This document shows positions 1 through 8,549 of a stretch of 39,244 bases of DNA, piece by piece (position 1 is the first letter of the stretch; each line of letters starts with the position of its first letter). Where the stretch lies: IMG/VR virus record IMGVR_UViG_3300037488_001249, positions 1 to 39,244 of that record, one strand, 5' to 3'. Position numbers and translations under genes: made by a program. Origin of the DNA: a virus. The notes below the pieces were generated by a model. It was given only the letters and a program-made list of their open reading frames with translations, was not told where the DNA came from and did no database searches.

Positions 1-123
1 GATGGGTGAGCACCAATACCCACCCCTAGGCTTATTGATGCACTCACTGTTCTTGGGCTTTGGGAACCGAGCGGGGTCGAAAGAAGCCGACCCATAATGA
101 ACGACGTGCACTGTTGTCAACAT
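1..123 (-). CDS. N-terminal fragment of an unrecognised phage protein (runs off the left edge)
   Basis: The minus strand has an ATG at 123-121 and stays open for 41 codons to the window edge. An AGGAGG ribosome-binding site lies seven bases upstream (complement of 131-136). The peptide begins MLTTVHVVHYGSASFDP and includes KPRGGYWCSP. An HYGS..FDP start followed by KP.GG.W.SP resembles a widespread uncharacterised phage/bacterial family; this is from memory and I assign no function. It is transcribed away from the packaging genes, so the 124-322 gap is a divergent control region. The start is well supported by the RBS; the gene's length and stop are unknown. Confidence 0.6.
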   Translation of the reverse strand, partial: MLTTVHVVHYGSASFDPARFPKPKNSECINKPRGGYWCSPI

Positions 124-140
124 AACCGCGCCTCCTGTTA

Positions 141-155
141 GGCCCCCAAGGGGCC
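141..155. other. GC-rich hairpin in the divergent intergenic region
   Basis: GGCCCC (141-146) pairs perfectly with GGGGCC (150-155) around a CAA loop. Read on the minus strand it lies in the leader of the gene starting at 123, a few bases upstream of that gene's ribosome-binding site, so it could act as an attenuator or translational control. Read on the plus strand it is followed, after 13 bases, by a T6 run (169-174), too far for a classical intrinsic terminator. Function is inference. Confidence 0.45.
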
Positions 156-216
156 ACCTCGAAAAAACTTTTTTAGAAAGCAATCCCCCATTTCGATTTT
201 CCCCTAAAATTACTAA

Positions 217-277
217 TTTGCGATTTCAGCCGTATATTTGCAATCTCACCCTAATCTTAGTTATTGCAATCTGACCC
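217..277 (+). repeat. Three iterated 15-bp boxes (operator/iteron candidate)
   Basis: Three related boxes, TTTGCGATTTCAGCC (217-231), TTTGCAATCTCACCC (237-251) and ATTGCAATCTGACCC (263-277), fit the pattern WTTGCRATYTSASCC-like and are spaced 20 and 26 bp start to start. A weaker copy, TTTCGATTTTCCCC, starts at 191, again 26 bp before the first. The third box covers the -35 hexamer of the promoter at 264-292, the position expected of a regulator site. The binding protein is unknown. The alternative is chance similarity in an AT-rich intergenic region. Confidence 0.45.
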
Positions 278-292
278 AGATTTTGTTATAAT
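264..292 (+). promoter_or_regulatory. Sigma70-type promoter for the plus-strand packaging/structural operon
   Basis: TTGCAA (264-269) and a perfect TATAAT (287-292) are separated by exactly 17 bp, with a near-extended GT before the -10. It lies about 30 bp upstream of the first gene (ATG 323), which has its own GGGAGGA ribosome-binding site. It is the best consensus promoter I saw in the window. Its presence suggests transcription by host RNA polymerase. Confidence 0.75.
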
Positions 293-322
293 GTAGCTGG
301 CCCAAGCCAGGGAGGACCCCAT

Positions 323-547
323 ATGAACTCCGGACAGCGCTTAGCGGGATTTTGTTTCGGGCTCGCCTGCATTACTATCGCTCAGGTACTCGGTAAAATG
401 ACGCCTGAGTTTCTGGGTGTCGTTGGGCCATCCATTGTGGGGTGGATCACCCTTAAGACTGTCGAGAATCGGCAGTACATGAAGAAGTCCATAGTCCCGG
501 CCTCTCTATTCTCCACGCCGACTCCCTCTAATGAGGTTCCGAAGTGA
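323..547 (+). CDS. Small membrane protein, possible holin
   Basis: A 74-residue protein. One or two hydrophobic stretches, about residues 8-24 (LAGFCFGLACITIAQVL) and 28-43, are followed by a basic and polar tail. The ATG follows GGGAGGA at suitable spacing and is the first gene after the 264-292 promoter. It overlaps the next gene as GTGA. Small one- or two-TM proteins beside terminase genes are often holins or holin-like in podoviruses, but nothing in the sequence proves that. No endolysin is visible in the window. Function is inferred from size, topology and position only. Confidence 0.55.
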   Translation: MNSGQRLAGFCFGLACITIAQVLGKMTPEFLGVVGPSIVGWITLKTVENRQYMKKSIVPASLFSTPTPSNEVPK

Positions 548-1200
548 CCGAATCTATGTACGGTAACAACGTAATTTCTTTAGACGGTAGGTCCATGGCA
601 CTGGAGGTGTCGAAGCACCTCTCTGCTAGTGACTTCGTTCGACTGGAATTGCAGCGATTGGCTGATACTACGGGGTCGCACGAGTTAGACGACCGCACTT
701 CGCGTTCGCTCATTAAGTTCCAGTCCAGGCTCATGATTAACAAGCTCTTCGAGAAGAGCCACATGGCTCTGGAGAAGCTATCCGACGAAGTCGTGAGCAG
801 CATGTCACCTCGTGACCTCACGTCGACCATTGTGGGACTCATTGGACGCATCTCTACATTAACTGAATCTATTACAAAATTAGAGCAGTTAGAGGCTTCC
901 GAGGAACCCGAGTGGATTCGGACACTTCGCGGGCTACCACGTGACGAGATGCTGGAAAGATTGCGTGAGTCGTTCGCTACTCTTTTCGGTACGTTATTCA
1001 CTGACGAAGAGCGGGAACGGTTATTCCAGGACATAGGACGTCAGAAGACGGATTCCGAGTTTGGATTAACTGGTGAGGAACATGAGTCAGCTGAACGAGA
1101 CGCTGGCGATGCTTCGCGTAGCGAATCAGTTGGATCGTCTCGGTGGCATGCGCGAGAGGGATCCACTGGCATTCTACCGACCGCATCAAAAGCAGGTTGA
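544..1200 (+). CDS. Putative terminase small subunit
   Basis: 218 residues. The GTG start at 544 overlaps the previous stop (GTGA) and has GAGG upstream. The protein is mainly helical and charged, with a run of predicted helices at about residues 25-165. I do not recognise a clear helix-turn-helix. The assignment to TerS rests on its place immediately upstream of the large terminase. The last ~40 residues (rich in S, A, E, G) lie in a 119-bp overlap with TerL in another frame and look like low-complexity out-of-frame sequence. It could instead be another early-position structural or regulatory protein. Confidence 0.5.
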   Translation: MTESMYGNNVISLDGRSMALEVSKHLSASDFVRLELQRLADTTGSHELDDRTSRSLIKFQSRLMINKLFEKSHMALEKLSDEVVSSMSPRDLTSTIVGLIGRISTLTESITKLEQLEASEEPEWIRTLRGLPRDEMLERLRESFATLFGTLFTDEERERLFQDIGRQKTDSEFGLTGEEHESAERDAGDASRSESVGSSRWHAREGSTGILPTASKAG

Positions 1201-2617
1201 TTTTCATCGAAGTCTAGCTGCGTACCGCGCTATTATGGGTGGTAATCGCAGTGGAAAGACTGAGATGGGTATCGTAGAGGATCTCTGGATCGCTACGGGA
1301 CTACACCCTTACGTACGACCTCCTATTCCTAATCGTGGACGCATCGGAGTGACTGATTTCAAGGTCATGGAGCAGGTCACGTGGCCTAAGATTGAAAAAT
1401 GGCTCCCTAAACGTATGATCAAGGATGTTATTAAAGGTTATAAAGGCGCGGTCACCGGGGTACGCCTCTTTAATGACTCCTTCTTTGATATCATGTCTTA
1501 CGAGCAGCCACCGATGAAGTGGGAATCCGTAGATCTTGATTGGATTCACTTCGACGAACCGCCTCCTTATGAGACATTCAAGGCTTCTCGGGCACGTTTG
1601 ATTGATAGAGACGGAAGAATGTGGTTTACACTTACTCCACTCGAAGAACCATGGTTATTCGACGAGATCTGGGAGAAGTGTAGCGAGGGGACGCGCTATT
1701 GGGGCATTGCGGTGGACATGCGAGATAATCCATACCTCAGTCGTACTGCAGTTGAGCATTATATTTCCGAGGTTTCTAGCGATGACTATGAAGCTCGCGT
1801 ACTCGGAAAGTTCCGGCACTTGACTGGGCGCGTCCTCAAAGACTTTACTGACCAGTATCCATATATTATGGGGAAAGATCAGATTGCGATTCAGAAGACT
1901 TGGCCGCGATTAATGGTACTTGACCCACATGAGAAGACGCCGTGGTGCACGCAATGGTACGCATGGGATGAGAAAACTGATACAATATTTCGTATTGACG
2001 AGTTACGATTTGATCCAGCAAGGAGCATCGAAGAGTACGGAGAAGCAGTACGAAATGTAGAGAGATATCACAATGCGTACGTACCTGCCCACGGAAGAAT
2101 CGTCGATACCTACGCGGCCAAGCCTTTATACAACTCTGGAGGATCTTCTCTGGTTGACGAATTACGCGCTATCGCCGGGCTCGATTTTCGAGTTGCTGAT
2201 AAAACTGATCAAGGAAAGCGACTCTGGGATCTGATTTATAGATATCGTATTAATCCTGCTACGCGACTTCCTAGATTGGTTACACTCGAACACTGCACGG
2301 CTGCACGTAAAGAAATTACACAGTACGTCTGGGATAAGCATCGTACTAAAGCAGGGCAGTGGTCGGAAGATAAACAGAACCCGGTAAAGAAGAATGATCA
2401 CGCGTTATCATGTGATATGTACATGGCTGCTGAATGGCCTTCGGTTTATAATCACGCTGATCCCATTAATATCTTTAAGCAGTATGAACCTGCTAGTGAT
2501 GACTTTGTATTTGAGGATGGGCTTCCCATTAATTTTGAGGATGCTGTACGACTCGTTAATTCTGCGGGACGTAGAAGTCGCGCCAGACGCGTAGGTGGAT
2601 TCTTAGAAAGGGGCTGA
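1082..2617 (+). CDS. terL: Terminase large subunit (packaging ATPase/nuclease)
   Basis: 511 residues from the ATG at 1082, with GAGG just upstream; a GTG three codons earlier is possible. It powers DNA translocation into the prohead and cuts the concatemer. The N-terminal ATPase shows Walker A GGNRSGKT (53-60), Walker B WIHFDE with D158/E159, and a coupling motif WFTLTPL near 181-187. The C-terminal RNase H-like nuclease has acidic residues in MVLDPHEK, RIVDTYAAK and NDHALSCDMY. Length is normal for phage TerL. It overlaps the upstream gene by 119 bp and is followed one base later by the next ATG. Confidence 0.93.
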   Translation: MSQLNETLAMLRVANQLDRLGGMRERDPLAFYRPHQKQVDFHRSLAAYRAIMGGNRSGKTEMGIVEDLWIATGLHPYVRPPIPNRGRIGVTDFKVMEQVTWPKIEKWLPKRMIKDVIKGYKGAVTGVRLFNDSFFDIMSYEQPPMKWESVDLDWIHFDEPPPYETFKASRARLIDRDGRMWFTLTPLEEPWLFDEIWEKCSEGTRYWGIAVDMRDNPYLSRTAVEHYISEVSSDDYEARVLGKFRHLTGRVLKDFTDQYPYIMGKDQIAIQKTWPRLMVLDPHEKTPWCTQWYAWDEKTDTIFRIDELRFDPARSIEEYGEAVRNVERYHNAYVPAHGRIVDTYAAKPLYNSGGSSLVDELRAIAGLDFRVADKTDQGKRLWDLIYRYRINPATRLPRLVTLEHCTAARKEITQYVWDKHRTKAGQWSEDKQNPVKKNDHALSCDMYMAAEWPSVYNHADPINIFKQYEPASDDFVFEDGLPINFEDAVRLVNSAGRRSRARRVGGFLERG

Positions 2618-2618
2618 G

Positions 2619-3044
2619 ATGGACATCAGTTTTGATGAGAAAGAGATCGTCTCCACTCTTATGAATTACGCAGAGATTCCAGCATTGAATCTTAAACTCA
2701 GGGCGTTGAAAGGGATTGATTGGAATCCGTTTGATGAAGATGGAGATAAGTACGTAGGAATTTTTGGTGAGCTTCATCATAATTACGACCTTATTTGGGA
2801 TGCTGCTAAGGCCTTTGTGAACACTGCTGAGCGTATGGTAGTCGGTGGTGTGTCTCTTACAAATGTACAGAAACATAAGGTTGTATGTGACGCATTAGAT
2901 CGTGCTATTCGTGTTCCATTCTTCTTAGAACCGTTTGACGATATCTTGATTGGTGTCGTAGTAACTGGTGCGGTTAAGTGGTTTAATTCATTAGGATGGG
3001 GTACGATGGCTGAAGATAAGATTGTGTTGACTCCTAATGCTTAA
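2619..3044 (+). CDS. Unrecognised 141-aa protein between terminase and portal
   Basis: 141 residues, acidic, mixed alpha character. The end of the protein contains a conserved-looking block, PFFLEPFDDILIGVVVTGAV, with a hydrophobic amphipathic helix. The ATG at 2619 is one base after the TerL stop, with AAGGGG upstream, and the stop overlaps the portal start by 8 bp (ATGCTTAA). Position implies a role in packaging or head assembly. I recognise no family. Confidence 0.7.
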   Translation: MDISFDEKEIVSTLMNYAEIPALNLKLRALKGIDWNPFDEDGDKYVGIFGELHHNYDLIWDAAKAFVNTAERMVVGGVSLTNVQKHKVVCDALDRAIRVPFFLEPFDDILIGVVVTGAVKWFNSLGWGTMAEDKIVLTPNA

Positions 3045-5436
3045 CGAGCGGAAAGAGTTTACTGACGAGCTCCATAATCGCATCGTAATGATGATCGATG
3101 CAGACGTGTCTCGTATAGTTTCTGACCGATCAGGGTGGATGGGTACGTTATCAGATATCTATGATAATTACATGGGTGTTCCAGATAGTTCAAGAGCCCT
3201 TCCGTGGGAGAATGCTAGTAATATTCACGTGCCTATGACGATGATCGCATCAGAGACGACTCACCCACGTATTTTAAGCGGTTTAATTGGAATTGATGAG
3301 ATTGTAACGTATATTCCAGGTAGCGCTAAAACGGTTGATTTGTGTCGTGATACTAGTGGGGTTATGAACTGGGCATTCCGTACCCCTACTCAAATCAACG
3401 GATTACCGATATTAGATAAAATTACTCATAAATCAGAGCTGTATGGTAAGGCGATCTCTAAGCTGGTATGGGAGCACCGGGAGCGAGAGACTTGTAAACT
3501 ATACACACGACCAAGATATTCGGAAGGGACTCCGGCTATCCTGCGTTTACTGTCTAAACTTGGCCCCAAGATCGCCAAATCGGTCAAACCACAGCAATTG
3601 GAGGTCCCTTACCAACAGCATATCTCTCAGTTGATTGGCCCTACAATTGTACGATTTTATCCGCTAGAAAATAAATTTGATCGTACAGTAGTGCGATTCA
3701 GGCATTTAATTGATGACGAGTTACGAGAGGGATACGCTGAGATCCCTGTGCCCGGTCCCTTAGATTTGGATATCGATATATTTCTTTACGCAGATACTGT
3801 GATTAAAGATGCACCTACTATTACTAATGTTCCATTAGCGGATTTCTTGTGCCCAGTAGACGCTGGGGATTTACAGGATACTAAGTGTAATATTCATCGT
3901 TACTGGTTGACATTAGACGATTTGAGTTTAATGCGAGATAAGGGACTCGCCTACTTTGATGAAGATCTGTGGGACCGTTTGGTCAAAGATGATGGACGAT
4001 CTCAAACTCAAGGAGATTCAACTGGGGGCGAGTCACGTCCTAAATCGCGGGCTGCTATGGAGGAAGACGGGGTACGCAGTCAGCAGGCGCGGATTTTCAA
4101 TGATAGTCCCGTATCTGATGTGCAGCAGGGATTCGAAGTGTTAGAGTGCTTTTATACATTCAGAATGCCTGGGCAAGCTAATCCCGTTGAGTGGGTATTT
4201 TATGATTTGCCCAGTTATTCATGGATATTCCGTGCGATACGTATGGAAGTATTGTGCCCACATAATCGTCGCCCATTCACGTCGTGGGACTTTATGTACC
4301 CTGACGATGATGACGCGTATTGTTCAATTGGACTAGGGCATATTACTATGGATTTGCAGGCTATTATTAATGATATTTTTAATGATCAAATGGATCGAGA
4401 TGCATTAATCAATATGCCATTTGGATTTTATAAGCCAACGTCACAGTCCGTTAAGGATTTAATTAAGATCGCACCTGGAGTTTTCATTCCATCGTCTAAT
4501 CCGCAGGACTTTGTGATCCCTACGTGGAATCGTCCTCCTGCGGCAGATACTCCGTATATTCAGATGATTCTACAATTTATGGAACGTCTAACAAGTGCAT
4601 CCAATTATTTCCAGGGAGGCGCCCCAAGTACTCCTAATGCTCCGAGAACGTTTGGAGCTACCGCAGCTATTTTACAGGAAGGGCAGATTAATTACGACCT
4701 TCATATCAAACGATATCAGGGTTCATTAATTGAAACATTTGAAATAGCTAAGAATCTTTACGCACACTTTAAACGCGGTAAGATTGAATTTATGGCTCCA
4801 GGAGCCAGTACGCTATCTACTATTGACGTAGATACACTACGTGAAAATTACGGAGTATTGGCTAGGAGCAATGCGCAGAATACTAATAGGGCTATACAGC
4901 AGCAGTTTAACGCTATTTTATTCCAGAGTCTTATACAGTCTCCGTTGTTCATGACTGACATTACAGCCATGTATAACCTCACCCGGCGGTTTGCACTCGC
5001 GCATGACTACCTTGAATTTGATAGGGATGTTCCACGTCCTGCTCAGGCAATGTCTCATGCTCCAATGGACCAGATCGAAGAAATTGAATACATCAGGTTT
5101 GGTACTAATATTGTACCATTACCTATGGATAATCATGAGGAGCACGTACAGGTTATCACTCAGTATATGAAAGGTGAGTTAGGATTAGAACTTCCTCCGG
5201 AAGCTATTCCAGTATTAATTGGTCATTTAACTATGCATCAGCAGATGATGGCTATGATGCAACGTGCTCAGATGGTATCTGGTCAGGGTGGAGCTACTAA
5301 CCCGTCGATGGGAGGACCCGGTGGAGTCGGATCGCCAAATTCAGAGCAGCAAATTCCTGGAGGATCCCCGTCAGCCGGTGCTCAGGCTGTCGGTAATGGA
5401 AATGCAAATGTTAGTGGAGGCGTGCCAGCACCATAA
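3037..5436 (+). CDS. Portal protein (head-tail connector)
   Basis: 799 residues, long for a portal but within the podovirus range. It forms the dodecameric ring at the head vertex. Supporting features are its position directly after TerL, a long alpha/beta body, the internal segment ITMDLQAIINDIFNDQMDRD typical of the portal stem region in P22-like and related families, and a Met/Gln-rich helix followed by a Gly/Pro/Ser-rich disordered tail from about residue 740. The start is an ATG that overlaps the preceding stop. The tail region overlaps the next small gene. Assignment is by context and overall resemblance. Confidence 0.8.
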   Translation: MLNERKEFTDELHNRIVMMIDADVSRIVSDRSGWMGTLSDIYDNYMGVPDSSRALPWENASNIHVPMTMIASETTHPRILSGLIGIDEIVTYIPGSAKTVDLCRDTSGVMNWAFRTPTQINGLPILDKITHKSELYGKAISKLVWEHRERETCKLYTRPRYSEGTPAILRLLSKLGPKIAKSVKPQQLEVPYQQHISQLIGPTIVRFYPLENKFDRTVVRFRHLIDDELREGYAEIPVPGPLDLDIDIFLYADTVIKDAPTITNVPLADFLCPVDAGDLQDTKCNIHRYWLTLDDLSLMRDKGLAYFDEDLWDRLVKDDGRSQTQGDSTGGESRPKSRAAMEEDGVRSQQARIFNDSPVSDVQQGFEVLECFYTFRMPGQANPVEWVFYDLPSYSWIFRAIRMEVLCPHNRRPFTSWDFMYPDDDDAYCSIGLGHITMDLQAIINDIFNDQMDRDALINMPFGFYKPTSQSVKDLIKIAPGVFIPSSNPQDFVIPTWNRPPAADTPYIQMILQFMERLTSASNYFQGGAPSTPNAPRTFGATAAILQEGQINYDLHIKRYQGSLIETFEIAKNLYAHFKRGKIEFMAPGASTLSTIDVDTLRENYGVLARSNAQNTNRAIQQQFNAILFQSLIQSPLFMTDITAMYNLTRRFALAHDYLEFDRDVPRPAQAMSHAPMDQIEEIEYIRFGTNIVPLPMDNHEEHVQVITQYMKGELGLELPPEAIPVLIGHLTMHQQMMAMMQRAQMVSGQGGATNPSMGGPGGVGSPNSEQQIPGGSPSAGAQAVGNGNANVSGGVPAP

Positions 5437-5668
5437 AATAACTATATTTTTGACTGCATGTTTAGATCGATTTAAAGATACAGCATGTGAGGCGTTGATT
5501 GATGACGTACAAGATTCTGAGGATATATATTATCAGCGTGGAATTCTCAGAAATGTACGAGATATGCGCGATCTAGTTACAATGATCGACACCTACAAAG
5601 TATCAGATACAGATTTCACTGCTCTGATGAACTTTGGTGTTATCGTAAAGGGGTCAGATAATGGCTAA
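5408..5668 (+). CDS. Small unrecognised protein before the scaffold gene
   Basis: About 86 residues from the ATG at 5408, in a different frame from the portal tail it overlaps by 29 bp. Upstream in-frame ATGs at 5396 and 5402 are alternatives and none has a strong ribosome-binding site, so the start is uncertain. The body is acidic and helical (CEALIDDVQDSEDIYYQRG, then RDMRDLVTMIDTYK). It overlaps the scaffold start by 8 bp. The 3' two thirds contains no competing frame and is certainly coding. It may be a head-assembly accessory; no family recognised. Confidence 0.6.
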   Translation: MLVEACQHHKITIFLTACLDRFKDTACEALIDDVQDSEDIYYQRGILRNVRDMRDLVTMIDTYKVSDTDFTALMNFGVIVKGSDNG

Positions 5669-6503
5669 GCCGTTAAGTATTTTAGGTGGGGATAGAGAAC
5701 CAGGGGTTAAGGATCTACGTGATGCCGTAGCATCTCCAGTCACTAAATTTGATTTAGAAGATCAGGATTCGACGGATGATTCTGATTCCGATCCTGAAAA
5801 TGGTCCGGATCTTGAGCCTGAAGATGATGAAGAATCAGCTGATTTTGGTGGATTTAGTCCTAAGACTAAAGATACTGATGACCCTATTTTGAGCGAAGTT
5901 CGCGCGTTACGCGAAGAGCTAGCGCAGTTGCGCAGCGCGCAGACGAAGCCCTCTAATGAGTTGTCGCAGGAGCAGTTTGAAGAACTTTCTAAGAAAGATC
6001 CGCGCGCTGCATTAACGTTATTAGTAGCAGATGTGATGCAAAATATGAAACCTGGCAGCGGGAGTACTGCTGAAGTTGCAGCGCAGATTACTAAGGATAT
6101 GTCACGAAAGCAGATGGTTAATGAGTTTCGTAAGTTAATTCAGAGTAAATATAGTCCCAAGGAAAATACTAAATTAGCAGCTGTAGCGTTGAAGCTTTAT
6201 GAACAGCGTGGCTTTGATGTGAGTGCTGATCCTGCTGCGGAATATGTTGCATTTACATTGGCAGCAGAGCGTTATCCTGATCTAGTTCCTCAGCAGACTC
6301 AGCGTGGGAAATCCTCGCGTGCTAGTGATACTCAGCCTAGTAGGGGTAGTGGACGTGGTGGGTCCCTATCATTAGACGGGGATTTAAAGCGATTGGCAGA
6401 TAGATGGGGAGTTAATACTAAAGATCCTAAGGCAATTAAACGATTGGTAACTCTGCGTAGTCATTATGATTCACGTCGTATTGATAACGGAAGGGGTAAA
6501 TAA
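5661..6503 (+). CDS. Scaffolding protein (putative)
   Basis: 280 residues. The N-terminal ~75 residues are extremely acidic and disordered (DSTDDSDSDPENGPDLEPED). A short coiled coil follows (SEVRALREELAQLRSAQ, about 75-92), then helical segments and a basic C-terminus ending RRIDNGRGK. This acid-to-helix-to-basic layout, between portal and major capsid genes, is the usual one for internal scaffolding proteins, whose basic C-terminal helix binds the coat. Good RBS (AAGGGG) before the ATG. The stop shares one base with the next ATG (TAATG). Confidence 0.72.
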   Translation: MAKPLSILGGDREPGVKDLRDAVASPVTKFDLEDQDSTDDSDSDPENGPDLEPEDDEESADFGGFSPKTKDTDDPILSEVRALREELAQLRSAQTKPSNELSQEQFEELSKKDPRAALTLLVADVMQNMKPGSGSTAEVAAQITKDMSRKQMVNEFRKLIQSKYSPKENTKLAAVALKLYEQRGFDVSADPAAEYVAFTLAAERYPDLVPQQTQRGKSSRASDTQPSRGSGRGGSLSLDGDLKRLADRWGVNTKDPKAIKRLVTLRSHYDSRRIDNGRGK

Positions 6504-7036
6504 TGGTACAGCCGTTACATATTACTAGTACGACGCGTGATCTTATTAATGCGCAGGGTGAGATCACAATGGAAGAACTTAATCAATTACGAAACATAGT
6601 AGTTAAAGATTCAGACTATGTTGAACCTTATGATGTATTATTGATTAATGATACTAAGAAATTTCCTGAATTACGTGATTTTGCATTCGCCTGGTTGTCT
6701 CCAGATGGTAGACGTAAAAGTGGTCACGGTATGGGCCATTGGCGTTGGGTTAATGGAGAACTCGCACGTCTTGTTAGAGCGTCTGGGATAGCTAGGGAGG
6801 CTATTGGTGGAGATAGTATCACTAGTGTTATTCAGAATGGCGACTTGATTTTAGCATTTATGCCTAAAAAGTTGCATGAAGCGCGTGAGCATTACATGCA
6901 GAAAAAGAATAGTGAAGCATTACAGTTAGTTAAACGGCAAGATATTGGCCAGGGTCCGGTGGGATCTCATCAGACTCAGAAATCTGAGACGAGGATTCAT
7001 CAGACCTATGAAGGCCATACTTTTAAGGAGGAATGA
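6503..7036 (+). CDS. Unrecognised 177-aa protein in the head cluster
   Basis: 177 residues with GGAAGGGG upstream of the ATG. The middle has an aromatic/His/Gly block (GHGMGHWRWVNGELARL). The C-terminal ~35 residues are polar and rich in Q, H, T and E, probably disordered. Position between scaffold and decoration/capsid genes suggests a minor head or assembly protein. No catalytic motif is evident. Confidence 0.7.
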   Translation: MVQPLHITSTTRDLINAQGEITMEELNQLRNIVVKDSDYVEPYDVLLINDTKKFPELRDFAFAWLSPDGRRKSGHGMGHWRWVNGELARLVRASGIAREAIGGDSITSVIQNGDLILAFMPKKLHEAREHYMQKKNSEALQLVKRQDIGQGPVGSHQTQKSETRIHQTYEGHTFKEE

Positions 7037-7605
7037 TGGCCAATCCACAGTGGTTTACTGGATTAGTTCCTAGAACTGGTACTGGATCTACTGCGCGAGT
7101 TAGTTGGTATCGTGCAGCTGCTTATGCATATTCTATGGGTATTGGGCAGCCGATGATTATTAATACTGCCGGTTATGTGACACCGAATACATTAACGCAT
7201 ACCGGTGATCAGATTGCATTAGCAAATAATATCGGTGCGTTGGCGGGTTATTATCCGACCAGTACTGCGGCTGGTATTTGGGTGCCTATTTGGGACGATC
7301 CTAATCAGGAATTTAGTATTCGTAGTAATGTTGCTGCGGATGATACGTTAGCTGAAATCATGCATTATATTGGTTGTCGCGCATTTGTTGAGCCTGGTGC
7401 GGGGAGTTCGGCGGATATTGATTCAGTTACAGGATTTTTTAAGGGATATATTTATGCGGTGCCTGCGCCAACTACAGCAGGTATGATTACTATTACTGGA
7501 GTTGATCGTGGTATTGACGGAGAAGATACTGCGTATCATAAATTTACTGTGCAGTATACTCGTTCGGGTCATGTTAAGGGTAGTGGAACAACCGGTGTGG
7601 CTTAA
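7036..7605 (+). CDS. Putative capsid decoration/head-stabilising protein
   Basis: 189 residues from the second of two adjacent ATGs. The first (7033) is only one base from the AAGGAGG ribosome-binding site, so 7036 is preferred; it overlaps the previous stop. The protein is rich in G, A, T and short beta strands (IGALAGYYPTSTAAGIWVPI), with a C-terminal beta region. A small beta-rich protein directly before the major capsid gene is typical of trimeric decoration proteins. Function is inferred from context. Confidence 0.6.
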   Translation: MANPQWFTGLVPRTGTGSTARVSWYRAAAYAYSMGIGQPMIINTAGYVTPNTLTHTGDQIALANNIGALAGYYPTSTAAGIWVPIWDDPNQEFSIRSNVAADDTLAEIMHYIGCRAFVEPGAGSSADIDSVTGFFKGYIYAVPAPTTAGMITITGVDRGIDGEDTAYHKFTVQYTRSGHVKGSGTTGVA

Positions 7606-7606
7606 G

Positions 7607-7613
7607 GAGGTGA
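7607..7613 (+). promoter_or_regulatory. Very strong ribosome-binding site of the major capsid gene
   Basis: AAGGAGGTGA, a ten-base match to the 16S rRNA 3' end beginning at about 7604, precedes the capsid ATG at 7620 by a normal spacing. It fits the high expression needed for the coat protein and shows that the host uses canonical Shine-Dalgarno initiation. Confidence 0.7.
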
Positions 7614-7619
7614 CGTACA

Positions 7620-8540
7620 ATGTCTATGATGCTTCGTAATCAGTTTACTGAGCGATTTTTTAATCGCGTTCCTCTAGTTGATTATACTATCTGGGATACG
7701 TACGATCAGTATCCAGAAGAATATTCTCAGTTTTTTAATATGAAGAAAAGTTCTCGTGAGGGTGAAAATGTTCTTGGAATGACTGGACTTGGTTATTTAG
7801 TTGAAAAGGGTGAAGATGAATTAGTGCAGTATGATCGTATTTTCCAGGGTCCGAAGTCTCAGTATATTCATACTGAGTATGCGCTTGCTGTGAGTACGTC
7901 ACAGACGGCTATGGAAGATGATCTTGATGGCATTCTTAAGATGGGTGCGCAGGCGCTGGGACGTTCTGCGCGTTACACGCCCGAGTTAGTAGCGGCAGCT
8001 ATTATTAATAATGGTAAGACCGCGTCTGCTGGATTAGCTGCGGATAAGTTTGTTGCGGCACGTAGTGAGGCATTATTCTCTGCATCACATGCGATGACTA
8101 ATGGTGGTACCTATAGTAATTTGGGAACTGCTGATTTTAGTATCACTTCATTACGTGCGGCGTTAAATAATATCGCGCGTATTCCTGATGAGCGGGGTAA
8201 ATTAGTTCGGTTTACTCCTAGCGTTATTTTCGCTGCGCCTGAGATGCAGTATGTAATGGAAGAGTTACTCAACTCTGCTGGTAAATCTGGCACGGCAGAT
8301 AATGATCTCAATGCGTTTAAAACATTGTTTAACTTAACTGCAGGTCAGTGGCACTATTTAACAGATCTCGACGCATGGTATATGCAGTGCGCAGGTCATG
8401 AAATGAATTTCTACTGGCGTGTTCCGTTCGCTACCGATCATGATACTGATTTTGATACGGGTGGTTCCAAGACTAAGATTCGTGGTCGTTTCTCCTGTGG
8501 ATATTCAGCCTGGCGTGGGATGTACGCCAGCACTCCTTAA
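7620..8540 (+). CDS. Major capsid protein (HK97 fold, putative)
   Basis: 306 residues, the right size for an HK97-type coat protein without a large delta domain. It lies after scaffold and decoration genes and has the best ribosome-binding site in the window. The N-terminal region (about 20-90) is polar with an E-loop-like strand pair. The helical spine region (about 95-160) contains MEDDLDGILKMGAQALGRSA. The C-terminal part, containing FTPSVIFAAPEMQYVMEELL, resembles the A-domain/P-domain strands of phage coats. No cleavage site can be assigned. Family identity is inferred from context and length. Confidence 0.82.
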   Translation: MSMMLRNQFTERFFNRVPLVDYTIWDTYDQYPEEYSQFFNMKKSSREGENVLGMTGLGYLVEKGEDELVQYDRIFQGPKSQYIHTEYALAVSTSQTAMEDDLDGILKMGAQALGRSARYTPELVAAAIINNGKTASAGLAADKFVAARSEALFSASHAMTNGGTYSNLGTADFSITSLRAALNNIARIPDERGKLVRFTPSVIFAAPEMQYVMEELLNSAGKSGTADNDLNAFKTLFNLTAGQWHYLTDLDAWYMQCAGHEMNFYWRVPFATDHDTDFDTGGSKTKIRGRFSCGYSAWRGMYASTP

Positions 8541-8549
8541 GGAGGAATT

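Noticed and set aside
528-1034. Minus-strand frame of 168 codons opposite the putative TerS
   Set aside because: Ser/Asn/Arg-rich antisense shadow of the coding strand, without RBS or promoter.
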